64,000 bases of DNA from Paraflavitalea sp. CAU 1676 (GTDB taxonomy: Bacteria; Bacteroidota; Bacteroidia; Chitinophagales; Chitinophagaceae): assembly GCF_029223285.1 (NCBI RefSeq), contig NZ_JARHUJ010000001.1:682001-746000 (forward strand), in the 5' to 3' direction. The position numbers were made by a program, and so were the translations under genes. The notes under the pieces are model-generated. The model made no database searches. It was given only the letters and a program-made list of their open reading frames with translations, and was not told the DNA's origin. The number at the start of each line of letters is the position of its first letter. Position 1 is the first letter of the stretch. Below are positions 26,006 to 34,539 of this stretch, one piece after another.

Positions 26006-26713
26006 CTATTTGCCCGGATTCCCAGCGCTCGCGATCACCTTTAAAGCAGCCGTGGCTTTAGATGTATAAACCCTGTTTTTTTGTATCGCCTGTACTTGCA
26101 GAAACACCAGGTATTGCGAGGTTGCCGATGGCATGGTCATCGAAAATTCAACGGGTTGCAAAGCTGCCTTAAGGGAGGTTGGCGCACCAATCTCCACTTT
26201 CTTTATGCACAGGCCATTTTCAAAGTCAGGGAACAGTACCACCAGGCGCAATTGATAGTCGCCGGGAAAAGGCTTCTGTGGTACTTTTGGAGCCGAAGCC
26301 AATTGCACCTGTATGTTCAAGCGCTTTTTGTCACGCGCCACATTAATTTTATTGTAATTGCCAAACTCTCCGGTAATAGACTTGAGAGGATGTAGTAAAT
26401 TACACTCAAGATGCTGGAATAATCTTGCATCGATGGGGAAGCCGGATTCAGCAGCATGAAAAATGATCTTCAGTAACCTCGACCACATAGCGCCATCCCG
26501 TGGTTCCTCGCGTAGCTGGTCGAAAATTAACTTGGCGTGCTTATTGCACGATAACAATAGCTGCCTGCTCGATTCCATTTTCTCATTCAATACAGCAGGC
26601 TTAACTGTTCCCCGCTTGCGGCGAACATGTGGTTTGTAACGACGGCTCTTCACAAAGGTCAATTCACCGATAGTTCCCTTGAGTTTGAAAATAACAGAAG
26701 TATTACTGGCCAT
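26006..26713 (-). CDS. unknown protein, 235 aa (GTIG-type N-terminus)
   Basis: No enzyme family is recognised. The N-terminus reads VIFKLKGTIGELTFVKSR, followed by a strongly basic stretch (KPHVRRKRGTVKP, about 27-40) and a conserved-looking ESSRQLLLSCNKHAKLIFD. As I recall, Bacteroidetes genomes carry many small proteins with such a 'GTIG, x-TFYK, basic' opening, some near mobile or phage-like regions, but I could not verify this. The C-terminal half looks like beta-strands. No signal peptide is present. It shares a transcript with the 205-aa protein; its upstream region holds 11-bp tandem repeats. Confidence 0.6.
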   Translation of the reverse strand: MASNTSVIFKLKGTIGELTFVKSRRYKPHVRRKRGTVKPAVLNEKMESSRQLLLSCNKHAKLIFDQLREEPRDGAMWSRLLKIIFHAAESGFPIDARLFQHLECNLLHPLKSITGEFGNYNKINVARDKKRLNIQVQLASAPKVPQKPFPGDYQLRLVVLFPDFENGLCIKKVEIGAPTSLKAALQPVEFSMTMPSATSQYLVFLQVQAIQKNRVYTSKATAALKVIASAGNPGK

Positions 26714-26820
26714 TGGTAAACAGTTAAAACGTGAATAAAGATGTTTTTGCGAAAGAACATATGGGCTTCCAGATATATACGTATGGCCGAAAGGGCTGGA
26801 TTTACAGTGAAGAAATAAAG

Positions 26821-26864
26821 ATGTTATACAGACCTTACACGGGCCTTATACGGACTTTATACGG
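26821..26864. repeat. 11-bp tandem repeat, four units
   Basis: Units are ATGTTATACAG (26821-26831), ACCTTACACGG (26832-26842), GCCTTATACGG (26843-26853) and ACTTTATACGG (26854-26864); the core is CTTATACGG. The 11-bp period is close to one helical turn, so copies face the same side of the DNA. It lies 108 bp upstream of the minus-strand unknown gene pair. Confidence 0.75.
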
Positions 26865-26975
26865 ATGCGGATAGGCTTCACCCCAATACCGTACAACTAC
26901 CGCAAAATACCCCTGCAATACCCTATGCTATAGGCCACCCCACCCACTTCCTTCCTTATTTTACTTCCCCCTCGT

Positions 26976-27087
26976 GCCTTCCCGCCTTGGAGCATCGTTG
27001 CCTTCCCGACTTGCTGCCTTCCCCCCTCGTTGCCTCAGTTGCCTCGGTGCCTTGATGCCTTCTCGCCTTCCACCTCGCTGCCTCCCT
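26976..27087. repeat. degenerate 8-bp tandem repeat, about 14 units
   Basis: GCCT recurs at 26976, 26984, 27000, 27016, 27032, 27041, 27049, 27057, 27065 and 27080, that is at steps of 8 or 16 with two slips of one base. Units alternate roughly between GCCTTCCC and GCCTCGTT types. The array lies about 190 bp upstream of the start of the helicase-nuclease gene. Confidence 0.8.
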
Positions 27088-27277
27088 TGTCCCGCCACAC
27101 GGCAGAATTGTTTTTTACCTACCTTAGAACCACCAACCGGCACCCCCGGAGCCATCATTGATCAACTAATCAACTCAGACCGACCAACTTCTACATCATT
27201 TAAAAATTAATGGGATACTACAGGCGTCGTAGCTGTCGCCCGGAGTCCTGTTTTATACGTATTTTTCACCCCGATCT

Positions 27278-30200
27278 ATGAGTGAAACCATATTGAATAA
27301 GCTCGAAGCTTCAAGAAAAGAATTACTCGACCTGGGACTTCGTAATCCCTTGTTGAACTATAAACTGCCTGCCTCCAAAGGAGTACAGATTGTACAGGAA
27401 AAGTCCGACAGCATCTACGAACTCCTCGTGCGCCAATCAAAGGCCTTGACCTTCCTCGGCAAACCTGCCAAAGAAGAGAAAAAACGCAACGGTAACAGCG
27501 TCAATAATGTCGAACCAGGCGCTGAGTCCGAAGTCGTTTCGTCAAGCCAATCCGCCGACACGCTCGTAGCCCAACCCGCCGCCGCAGAACTTCCCAACGC
27601 AGCCGCACAAGATGATATCAACGACAACAACTTCCTGCCGCCGCCCACCGAAGAAACCATCACCGATACGAAACTTCAGACCGGCGAGCCCGAACTGCTC
27701 CTGCAAAAAAGATTGCTCAACACCTACTACGATGCACGCACCAGCATCGAAGAGCAAGGTGTTAACATACTATACCTGTCACTCGGCATGTTGCATTGGT
27801 ACGAGGCCGACAATAGCGAAGAAAAAAGAAGGGCGCCCCTCGTCCTGATACCCGTAACCCTCGATCGCTCCAGCGCACGCGAAAGATTCCGCCTGCGCTA
27901 CACACTCGAGGAAATGGGCGCCAACATATCCCTGCAGGCAAAAATGAAAGCCGAATTCGGCATCGCCGTCCCGGATATGGCCGATCCCGACGATTTCGAC
28001 CTGCCTGCCTATTTCGAAGCGATCGCTGCCGTCATACGCAAAATGCCACGATGGAAGATAGAACCCGATGAAATTGAACTCGGCTTCTTTTCCTTCGGCA
28101 AGTTCATGCTCTACAACGACCTCGATAGCAACAAATGGCCAGCCGATAAAAAGCCCGCCGGGCATCCTATCCTGGTAAGTCTTTTAGATACAGGGTTCAC
28201 CAACGAAACCCTGGCCATAGCCGACGATGCGCACATCGATGAAGATACCAATGCCGCCAGCCTCTTTCAGGTGGTAGATGCCGATAGCTCACAACTGCTG
28301 GCCATGCTCGCCGTAAATGAAGGAAAGAACCTTGTTATACAGGGACCTCCCGGCACGGGCAAGTCGCAAACCATCACCAACATCATCGCCAACGCGATCG
28401 GTCAGGGAAAGAAAGTATTATTCGTGGCCGAAAAGATGGCAGCCCTCGAAGTGGTAAAACGCAGGCTCGATAATATTCACCTGGGCGAAGCCTGCCTGGA
28501 GCTGCACAGCCACAAAGCCAATAAAAAAGAATTGCACAACGAGCTGCGCCGCATACTCGACCTGGGCAAGCCTACCGTGCAACAATTACAGCAACAGTTT
28601 ACCCTGCTCGAAGCCCACAAGCTGGAACTCAATACCTATTGCTATGCTATTAACAATCCTGTAGGGAAAAGTGGACTCACTGTACACCAGGTCATTGGTC
28701 ATCTCTTAAAGATCTACGAAACCACCCAACAGCAGGAAGTTGAAAAGATACCACTCGAGGACATAGTAGCCTGGGATGCAGATCGCATGAGCCGTGCCGA
28801 AGCGCTTGCCCAGCGCATACAAGCTCGCCTCAGGGAAATAGGTGTGCCGGCACAGCTGCTGTTCTATGGCAGCAAGCTGATGGTGCTTACCCCACAGGAT
28901 CAGGAGTTCATCAAAACCAGTCTGCAACAAGCGGCCGCCGCAGTCACTGCCCTGGCAACAACAGCGGCACAACAAGCCACCCATATCGGCCTCACCGCCC
29001 CCCACAAAGAAGAGGAAGCACAGACCCTGGCTTCCATACTCAAGTTGTTATCGATTAGACCAGCCCTCGACGGCCTCGCCATTAGCAGCGAACAATGGCT
29101 TTTGTTGCAGGCTGATGTCGAAGAATTGCTGGCCGCGGGTAAACGTTACACGGCACTGCACGAACAATACAAAGAAATACTGATACCGGAAGCCTGGCAA
29201 CAGGAGGTCATGAGTATTCGCCAAAACCTGCTTGCACATGGCCATAAATGGTACAAGTTCCTCATAGGCGATTACAACAGGAGCAACAAGCAATTGATGG
29301 CACTTTGTAAGAACCAGCCACCCAAAGACCTCGCCACCAAACTCGGATACGTCGATGCCATCCTCGAAGGCAAACGGCTCGAAACAAGCCTCGCCGAATA
29401 CGAAACACTGGCCACTGCACTCTTTGGCACCCGTTGGAAAAAGGTAAAGACCGATTGGGCCTTCCTCGAAACTGCCAACCGATACCTGTTGGTGGTGCAC
29501 AAACAAATAGCAGCCGGCCTTACGCCCAGGCTCGTGCTTGCTCATCTTGAAAAACACGAAGATCCAGTCATCACAAAAGCCTACCACAGCGAGCTGTCGC
29601 AGTCGATCGAACGATACAGGCAAAGCATTAATACCGTCATCACAAAGCTGGCACTCGATGAATCTCTCCGTTTTGGGGCCAAAGGAATGAACGGACAGCC
29701 ATTCAGCCAGTTGGAGTCACTCTTCCAAACCTGGCAACAACACATTGCCGAATTACATCAAATAACCCAGTGGAATAGCCTGGTAGAAACCGCCGTCAAA
29801 GAGAACCTGCAGTCCATCACTGCCGCCGCTACACATTGGGAGCAAGCCAAAGAACTGCTCACTATCGCCGTGCAGAAAGCATGGTACGAATACCTCTACC
29901 AACAGGCCCAGCTGGGCAATCCCGCACTCAGGCAGTTTGAACGAGCCAGCCATGAAGAAGTGGTAAAACAGTTTCAACAGGCCGATCGCCTCAATCTCCA
30001 ATACAATCGCGCACGTGCTGCCCTGAAACATTGGGAAGGCCTGCCGCGACTCGAAGCAGGAGGCCAGGTAAATACATTGCGGAAAGAGTTCAATAAGAAA
30101 TCACGTCATATACCCATCCGCAAGTTGGTAGAAGAAGCAGGTAGTGCCATCCAGGCCATCAAACCGGTGTTCATGATGAGCCCGCTCTCCATTGCCAACT

Positions 30201-32077
30201 TCGTACCGCCGGGAACTGTCGAGTTCGATATGGTCATCTTCGATGAGGCCAGCCAGGTACGCCCCGTGGAGGCGCTCGGTGCCATACTGCGCGGCAAACA
30301 GGTTATTGTGGTGGGAGATACTAAACAGTTGCCGCCTACCAGTTTCTTCGACAGCCTCACCGGCGAGCTGGAAGAAGAGGATAATGTTACCGCCGATCTG
30401 CCCAGCATCCTTGGCATGTGCGATGCGCAGGGCGCCCTGCAACGCATGCTGCGTTGGCACTACCGCAGCCGTCACGAATCGCTTATTACCTTATCGAACC
30501 ACGAGTTCTACGAGAATAAACTGGTTATCTTCCCCAGCCCCGGCTCGCGCCACCGCATGGGGCTCGTGTTCCACCATTTGAAAGACACCGTCTATGATCG
30601 TGGTAAAACACGCACTAACCCAAAGGAAGCCGAAATGGTGGCCGACGCAGTACTCGAGCATGCCCGCCGGTCACCAAAGCATAGCCTCGGAGTAGCAGCC
30701 TTCAGTACAGCTCAGCGCCAGGCCATACAGGATGCACTCGAAATCAGAAGGAGAAAACATCCCGAACTCGAAACCTGGTTCACTGCCCATGCCGATGAAC
30801 CCTTCTTCGTCAAAAACCTCGAAAATGTACAGGGCGATGAACGCGATGTAATATTCATCAGCATAGGATATGGTCGCGCAGCCGATGGCAGCGTGAGCAT
30901 GTCATTCGGTCCGCTTAATAATGAAGGCGGCGAACGCCGGCTCAATGTATTGATCACGCGCGCCAAACTTCGCTGCGAAGTGTTCACCAACATTACTGCC
31001 GACGATATCGATTTGTCACGTACACAGAAATACAGCATACAAGCCCTCAAGAGTTTTCTGTATTATGCACAGCATGGCAAACTCAACGTGCCCGATAAAA
31101 TAGAAGGACTCCCTGCCGATAGTCCCTTTGAAGAGATGGTAGCAGGCAAACTCGCAGCGCAAGGGTATACTGTGCGTCGCCAGGTCGGTTCGCGCGGTTA
31201 TTACCTCGATCTCGCGATTGTCGATCCGGATAATCCCGGACGGTACATACTCGGCATCGAATGCGATGGCGCTGCTTATCATTCCGCCCGTTCGGCACGC
31301 GATCGCGACCGCCTGCGCCAGCAGGTGCTCGAGTCTATGGGCTGGCAGATCTATAGAGTGTGGAGCACTGATTGGTTCCGCAACCCGGAGCGTGAATTGA
31401 AACGCCTCATAGCCGCCATAGATAATGCAAAGAACCTGCAACACATTGACGATGAAGCGGAGGAGGAGCAGGAGGAAGAAGCTGTCGTTATCATGGAACG
31501 CGAAGCCCCTGATGAAAGCAAACCAAACGATATACCCGGATACGAAATTGCAACGGTACCGGCCGCAATAGGAGAAGAAGAGATACACCAACATTCAACC
31601 GGCAGGCTGTCCATCTGGATCGAAGAGATCGTAAAGGTCGAAAGCCCCGTTCACTTCGATGAGGTTGCCCGCCGCATGATCGAGGCCGCAGGCGTTACCC
31701 GCATTGGCTCCCGCATCCGGGAAGCCCTGCAGCAGGCAATCAAATACGCCGAGGCCAATAAATGGATCAGGGTCAGCGAAGAATTTCTCTGGCACCGCGA
31801 AATGAAAACACCCCGCCTGCGCGATAGGAGCGACCTGCCCGCATCGGTCAAAAAGCTCAAATACATCGCTCCCGAAGAAATGCTCCTGGCCATCGAAAAA
31901 GTAGTCCGGGAATCAGTGGCCATCCAACCTGAAGCGGCCGTGCCGTTCGTGGCGCGGATATTCGGATTCAACCGGGTTACCGAAGAAATGAAGGCCGAAA
32001 TAATAGGTATGATCGGCCGGGCATTAGATCAATCGATTGTGTACCAGGAAGGCGAATTTTTAAAGGTGTTTAATTAA
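27278..32077 (+). CDS. DUF4011 - SF1 helicase - restriction-like nuclease - DUF3320 protein
   Basis: This 1599-aa protein combines four parts. The N-terminal DUF4011 region (about 1-300) opens LEASRKELLDLGLRNPLLNY. An SF1 helicase is split by a long alpha-helical insert: Walker A GPPGTGKS (356-363), Walker B FDEAS (988-992), then GDTKQLPP, HYRSRHESL and NVQGDERD motifs. A Vsr/DUF559-like nuclease (about 1278-1390) carries D1311 and E1328-x-D1330 (GIECDG). A DUF3320-type helical domain lies near 1435-1490. No signal peptide is present. This architecture is found in bacterial defence islands, and I recall it as the single-gene phage-defence type called Hhe; that name is from memory. Confidence 0.9.
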   Translation: MSETILNKLEASRKELLDLGLRNPLLNYKLPASKGVQIVQEKSDSIYELLVRQSKALTFLGKPAKEEKKRNGNSVNNVEPGAESEVVSSSQSADTLVAQPAAAELPNAAAQDDINDNNFLPPPTEETITDTKLQTGEPELLLQKRLLNTYYDARTSIEEQGVNILYLSLGMLHWYEADNSEEKRRAPLVLIPVTLDRSSARERFRLRYTLEEMGANISLQAKMKAEFGIAVPDMADPDDFDLPAYFEAIAAVIRKMPRWKIEPDEIELGFFSFGKFMLYNDLDSNKWPADKKPAGHPILVSLLDTGFTNETLAIADDAHIDEDTNAASLFQVVDADSSQLLAMLAVNEGKNLVIQGPPGTGKSQTITNIIANAIGQGKKVLFVAEKMAALEVVKRRLDNIHLGEACLELHSHKANKKELHNELRRILDLGKPTVQQLQQQFTLLEAHKLELNTYCYAINNPVGKSGLTVHQVIGHLLKIYETTQQQEVEKIPLEDIVAWDADRMSRAEALAQRIQARLREIGVPAQLLFYGSKLMVLTPQDQEFIKTSLQQAAAAVTALATTAAQQATHIGLTAPHKEEEAQTLASILKLLSIRPALDGLAISSEQWLLLQADVEELLAAGKRYTALHEQYKEILIPEAWQQEVMSIRQNLLAHGHKWYKFLIGDYNRSNKQLMALCKNQPPKDLATKLGYVDAILEGKRLETSLAEYETLATALFGTRWKKVKTDWAFLETANRYLLVVHKQIAAGLTPRLVLAHLEKHEDPVITKAYHSELSQSIERYRQSINTVITKLALDESLRFGAKGMNGQPFSQLESLFQTWQQHIAELHQITQWNSLVETAVKENLQSITAAATHWEQAKELLTIAVQKAWYEYLYQQAQLGNPALRQFERASHEEVVKQFQQADRLNLQYNRARAALKHWEGLPRLEAGGQVNTLRKEFNKKSRHIPIRKLVEEAGSAIQAIKPVFMMSPLSIANFVPPGTVEFDMVIFDEASQVRPVEALGAILRGKQVIVVGDTKQLPPTSFFDSLTGELEEEDNVTADLPSILGMCDAQGALQRMLRWHYRSRHESLITLSNHEFYENKLVIFPSPGSRHRMGLVFHHLKDTVYDRGKTRTNPKEAEMVADAVLEHARRSPKHSLGVAAFSTAQRQAIQDALEIRRRKHPELETWFTAHADEPFFVKNLENVQGDERDVIFISIGYGRAADGSVSMSFGPLNNEGGERRLNVLITRAKLRCEVFTNITADDIDLSRTQKYSIQALKSFLYYAQHGKLNVPDKIEGLPADSPFEEMVAGKLAAQGYTVRRQVGSRGYYLDLAIVDPDNPGRYILGIECDGAAYHSARSARDRDRLRQQVLESMGWQIYRVWSTDWFRNPERELKRLIAAIDNAKNLQHIDDEAEEEQEEEAVVIMEREAPDESKPNDIPGYEIATVPAAIGEEEIHQHSTGRLSIWIEEIVKVESPVHFDEVARRMIEAAGVTRIGSRIREALQQAIKYAEANKWIRVSEEFLWHREMKTPRLRDRSDLPASVKKLKYIAPEEMLLAIEKVVRESVAIQPEAAVPFVARIFGFNRVTEEMKAEIIGMIGRALDQSIVYQEGEFLKVFN

Positions 32078-32168
32078 GAGAAACCTGTTAAATAACCACA
32101 TTTTTAGGTAAATTACGATCATACGAATAGCAATATAATTCGGGATTCCAGACCAATAATTGCAAAGC

Positions 32169-34505
32169 ATGATCTTCCACGATTGCATCCGGCTCAAATG
32201 GCCGTGGATAGCCATTGGCTTATCCGCTGCTATCATAATTGCCTCGGTAGCCTGCCGCCAGAAAAATGCCTCCGGCAAATTGGCCGGCAACATCAGCTAC
32301 AATTTTCACATCAGGCCCATCCTGTCCGATAAATGTTTCGTTTGCCATGGCCCCGATGCCAACAAACGCGCTGCCCATCTTCGGCTCGATATACAGGAAG
32401 CAGCCTATGCACCACTCACAGAAACCAAAGGCGCCTTCGCCATCGTGCCTGGCAAGCCCGAAGAGAGTGAAATGTACAAACGTATCATCTCCACCGATCC
32501 TACCTACCAGATGCCAGCCCCCGAGTCGCACCTTGGTTTGCTCAGCGAACAGGAGATCGCACGCATAAAGAAATGGATACAGCAAGGGGCCAAATACGAA
32601 AGGCATTGGGCCTTTAATAAACCCGGTAAGCCAGCCCTCCCCGCAATAGAAGAAAAGGAATGGGTAAAGAACGAACTCGACTATTTCATCGTGCAATCGA
32701 TGGAGGAAAAAGGGCTTACTCCCAATGAAGAGGCTGATAAAGAACGTTTGCTCAAGCGCTTGTCTTTCGATCTTACCGGACTTCCGCCCGGCATTCCCCT
32801 CATGGACGAATACCTCAACGATGCCAGTTCCAACGCATACGAAAAAATGGTCGATAAGCTGTTGGCCTCACCCACCTACGGAGAAAAGATGGCACTGCAC
32901 TGGCTCGATGTAGCACGCTACGCCGACTCCTACGGATACCAGGATGATAATATCCGCTCCCAGTGGGCCTGGCGCGATTGGGTCATCCACGCCTTTAATA
33001 AGAACCTGTCGTACGATCAGTTCCTCACCTGGCAGATCGCCGGCGATATGCTGCCCAACGCAACCAAAGAACAAATGCTCGCAACCGGCTTCTTCCGCAA
33101 TCACAAATACACGGAAGAAGGAGGAGTTATCCCGGAGGAATACCGCGTAGAATATATACTCGATAAAACAAAAACATATGGCAAAGGCATCATGGGCATC
33201 ACCATCGAATGCGCCCAGTGCCACGATCATAAATACGATCCCTTTAGCCAGAAAGATTATTACCAGTTATATGCCTTCTTCAATACCAGCAAGGAGCTCG
33301 GATTTGAAGGAGATATCTCCCAGTCCAAACTCGCCAAGAAGCCGGTACTGGAAATATCAAAAGAAGAAAAAGAACAGCTGCTCAACTTCATTAACCATAA
33401 AGATACCGGCCGGTTGTACGTCTCTGTCATGGGTGAACTCGATACCCTGCGCAAAACGTATGTACTGAAAAGAGGAGCCTACGATGCCCCGTCCGACCTG
33501 GTGAGTGCATCGGCCGTCAAAGCCATTATGCCTTACGACACCACAACGCTGCCGCGCAATCGCCTGGGCCTGGCGCAGTGGACCGTCTCCCGCAACAATC
33601 CGCTCACCGCGCGTGTATTTGTCAATCAGCTCTGGCAGGAGTTTTTCGGGAAAGGCATCGTTAAGACTACAGGCGATTTCGGTATGCAGGGCGAACTGCC
33701 CTCCCATCCCGAACTGCTCGACTGGCTCGCCGTCGATTTTATGGAGCATAATTGGGATATCAAGCGCCTGGTAAAACAAATGGTCATGAGCGCAACCTAT
33801 CGCCAGTCCACCAAAGTCACCAAGGAGAAGCTAGGCATAGACCCTGAAAATATTTACCTCTCTCATGGTCCCCGCAATAGACTCCCGGCAGAGTTTGTAC
33901 GCGATATGGTACTCGCCAGCAGCGGCCTGCTCATAAAGACCATCGGCGGACCCAGCGTAAAACCTTATCAGCCCAAAGGCCTCTGGGAAGCAGCCACCTC
34001 CGGCAGGGGAGTACTAGCCACCTATCAACAGGACCATGGCGAACAACTCTATCGCCGCGGCATGTACACATTTATTAAGCTAACGGTGCCGCCGCCATCC
34101 ATGCTCATGTTCGATGCGAGTAATCGCGATCAGTGCGAAGTAAAGCGCCTTAAAACCAACACACCGCTGCAGGCATTGATCATGATGAACGATCCTACAA
34201 CACTCGAGGCATCGCGCGTACTGGCACAGGAACTCGAAGCACAGCAAATGGCTGTAAAGGAAAAGATAGCAACCGCCTTCCGGCGTATCATCTGCCGCAA
34301 GGCCACCGATAAGGAAATGCAGGTATTGCAATCGTATTACGACGAGCAGTTGACACTGTTTAAGAACAAGCAACTCGATGCCGCAAAGACCCTGAAGGTA
34401 GGGGAGTACCCGCTCAACGAAAAGCTCGATGCCAATGCGAGCGCAGCCTTGATGAAGACAGTGAACACGATATACAACCTCGAAGAAGCCATCTTCAGGT
34501 CATAA
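32169..34505 (+). CDS. PSD1 and planctomycete-type cytochrome c domain lipoprotein (DUF1549/DUF1553)
   Basis: This 778-aa protein starts with a lipoprotein signal (hydrophobic helix ending ASVAC-RQK, lipobox Cys 27), so it should sit in an outer leaflet facing the periplasm. A single c-type heme site C56-F-V-C59-H60 belongs to the PSCyt1 domain (about 40-135). DUF1549 (about 165-375) with LDVARYADSYGY and a CAQCHDHKYDP segment (a second CxxCH) follows, then DUF1553 (about 460-745) with NRLGLAQW and NPLTARVFVNQLWQ. These proteins are usual in Planctomycetes beside DUF1501 genes; their reaction is unknown. A TTG at 32160 would add three residues. Confidence 0.92.
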   Translation: MIFHDCIRLKWPWIAIGLSAAIIIASVACRQKNASGKLAGNISYNFHIRPILSDKCFVCHGPDANKRAAHLRLDIQEAAYAPLTETKGAFAIVPGKPEESEMYKRIISTDPTYQMPAPESHLGLLSEQEIARIKKWIQQGAKYERHWAFNKPGKPALPAIEEKEWVKNELDYFIVQSMEEKGLTPNEEADKERLLKRLSFDLTGLPPGIPLMDEYLNDASSNAYEKMVDKLLASPTYGEKMALHWLDVARYADSYGYQDDNIRSQWAWRDWVIHAFNKNLSYDQFLTWQIAGDMLPNATKEQMLATGFFRNHKYTEEGGVIPEEYRVEYILDKTKTYGKGIMGITIECAQCHDHKYDPFSQKDYYQLYAFFNTSKELGFEGDISQSKLAKKPVLEISKEEKEQLLNFINHKDTGRLYVSVMGELDTLRKTYVLKRGAYDAPSDLVSASAVKAIMPYDTTTLPRNRLGLAQWTVSRNNPLTARVFVNQLWQEFFGKGIVKTTGDFGMQGELPSHPELLDWLAVDFMEHNWDIKRLVKQMVMSATYRQSTKVTKEKLGIDPENIYLSHGPRNRLPAEFVRDMVLASSGLLIKTIGGPSVKPYQPKGLWEAATSGRGVLATYQQDHGEQLYRRGMYTFIKLTVPPPSMLMFDASNRDQCEVKRLKTNTPLQALIMMNDPTTLEASRVLAQELEAQQMAVKEKIATAFRRIICRKATDKEMQVLQSYYDEQLTLFKNKQLDAAKTLKVGEYPLNEKLDANASAALMKTVNTIYNLEEAIFRS

Positions 34506-34539
34506 ATAGCAGCAGGTTCGCCTGCACAAACCAAGCAGT

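Larger units (their letters stand above)
26714..27277. other. 564-bp intergenic region with two kinds of tandem repeats
   Basis: No convincing gene is present. From left to right it holds the start region of the minus-strand unknown pair, an 11-bp tandem repeat (26821-26864), a degenerate 8-bp tandem repeat (26976-27087) and the leader of the helicase-nuclease gene. Base composition around 26930-27110 is markedly pyrimidine-rich on the plus strand. Short frames through the repeat encode only Arg- or Pro-rich low-complexity sequence. Confidence 0.7.

Noticed and set aside
26821-27087. CRISPR array
   Set aside because: The repeats are 8 and 11 bp with no spacers of regular length and no cas genes nearby.
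26961-27210. Arg/Gly-rich (minus) and Pro/Ser/Leu-rich (plus) short open frames
   Set aside because: Both run through the 8-bp tandem repeat, have low complexity only, and lack any family similarity or start signal; they are products of the repeat.
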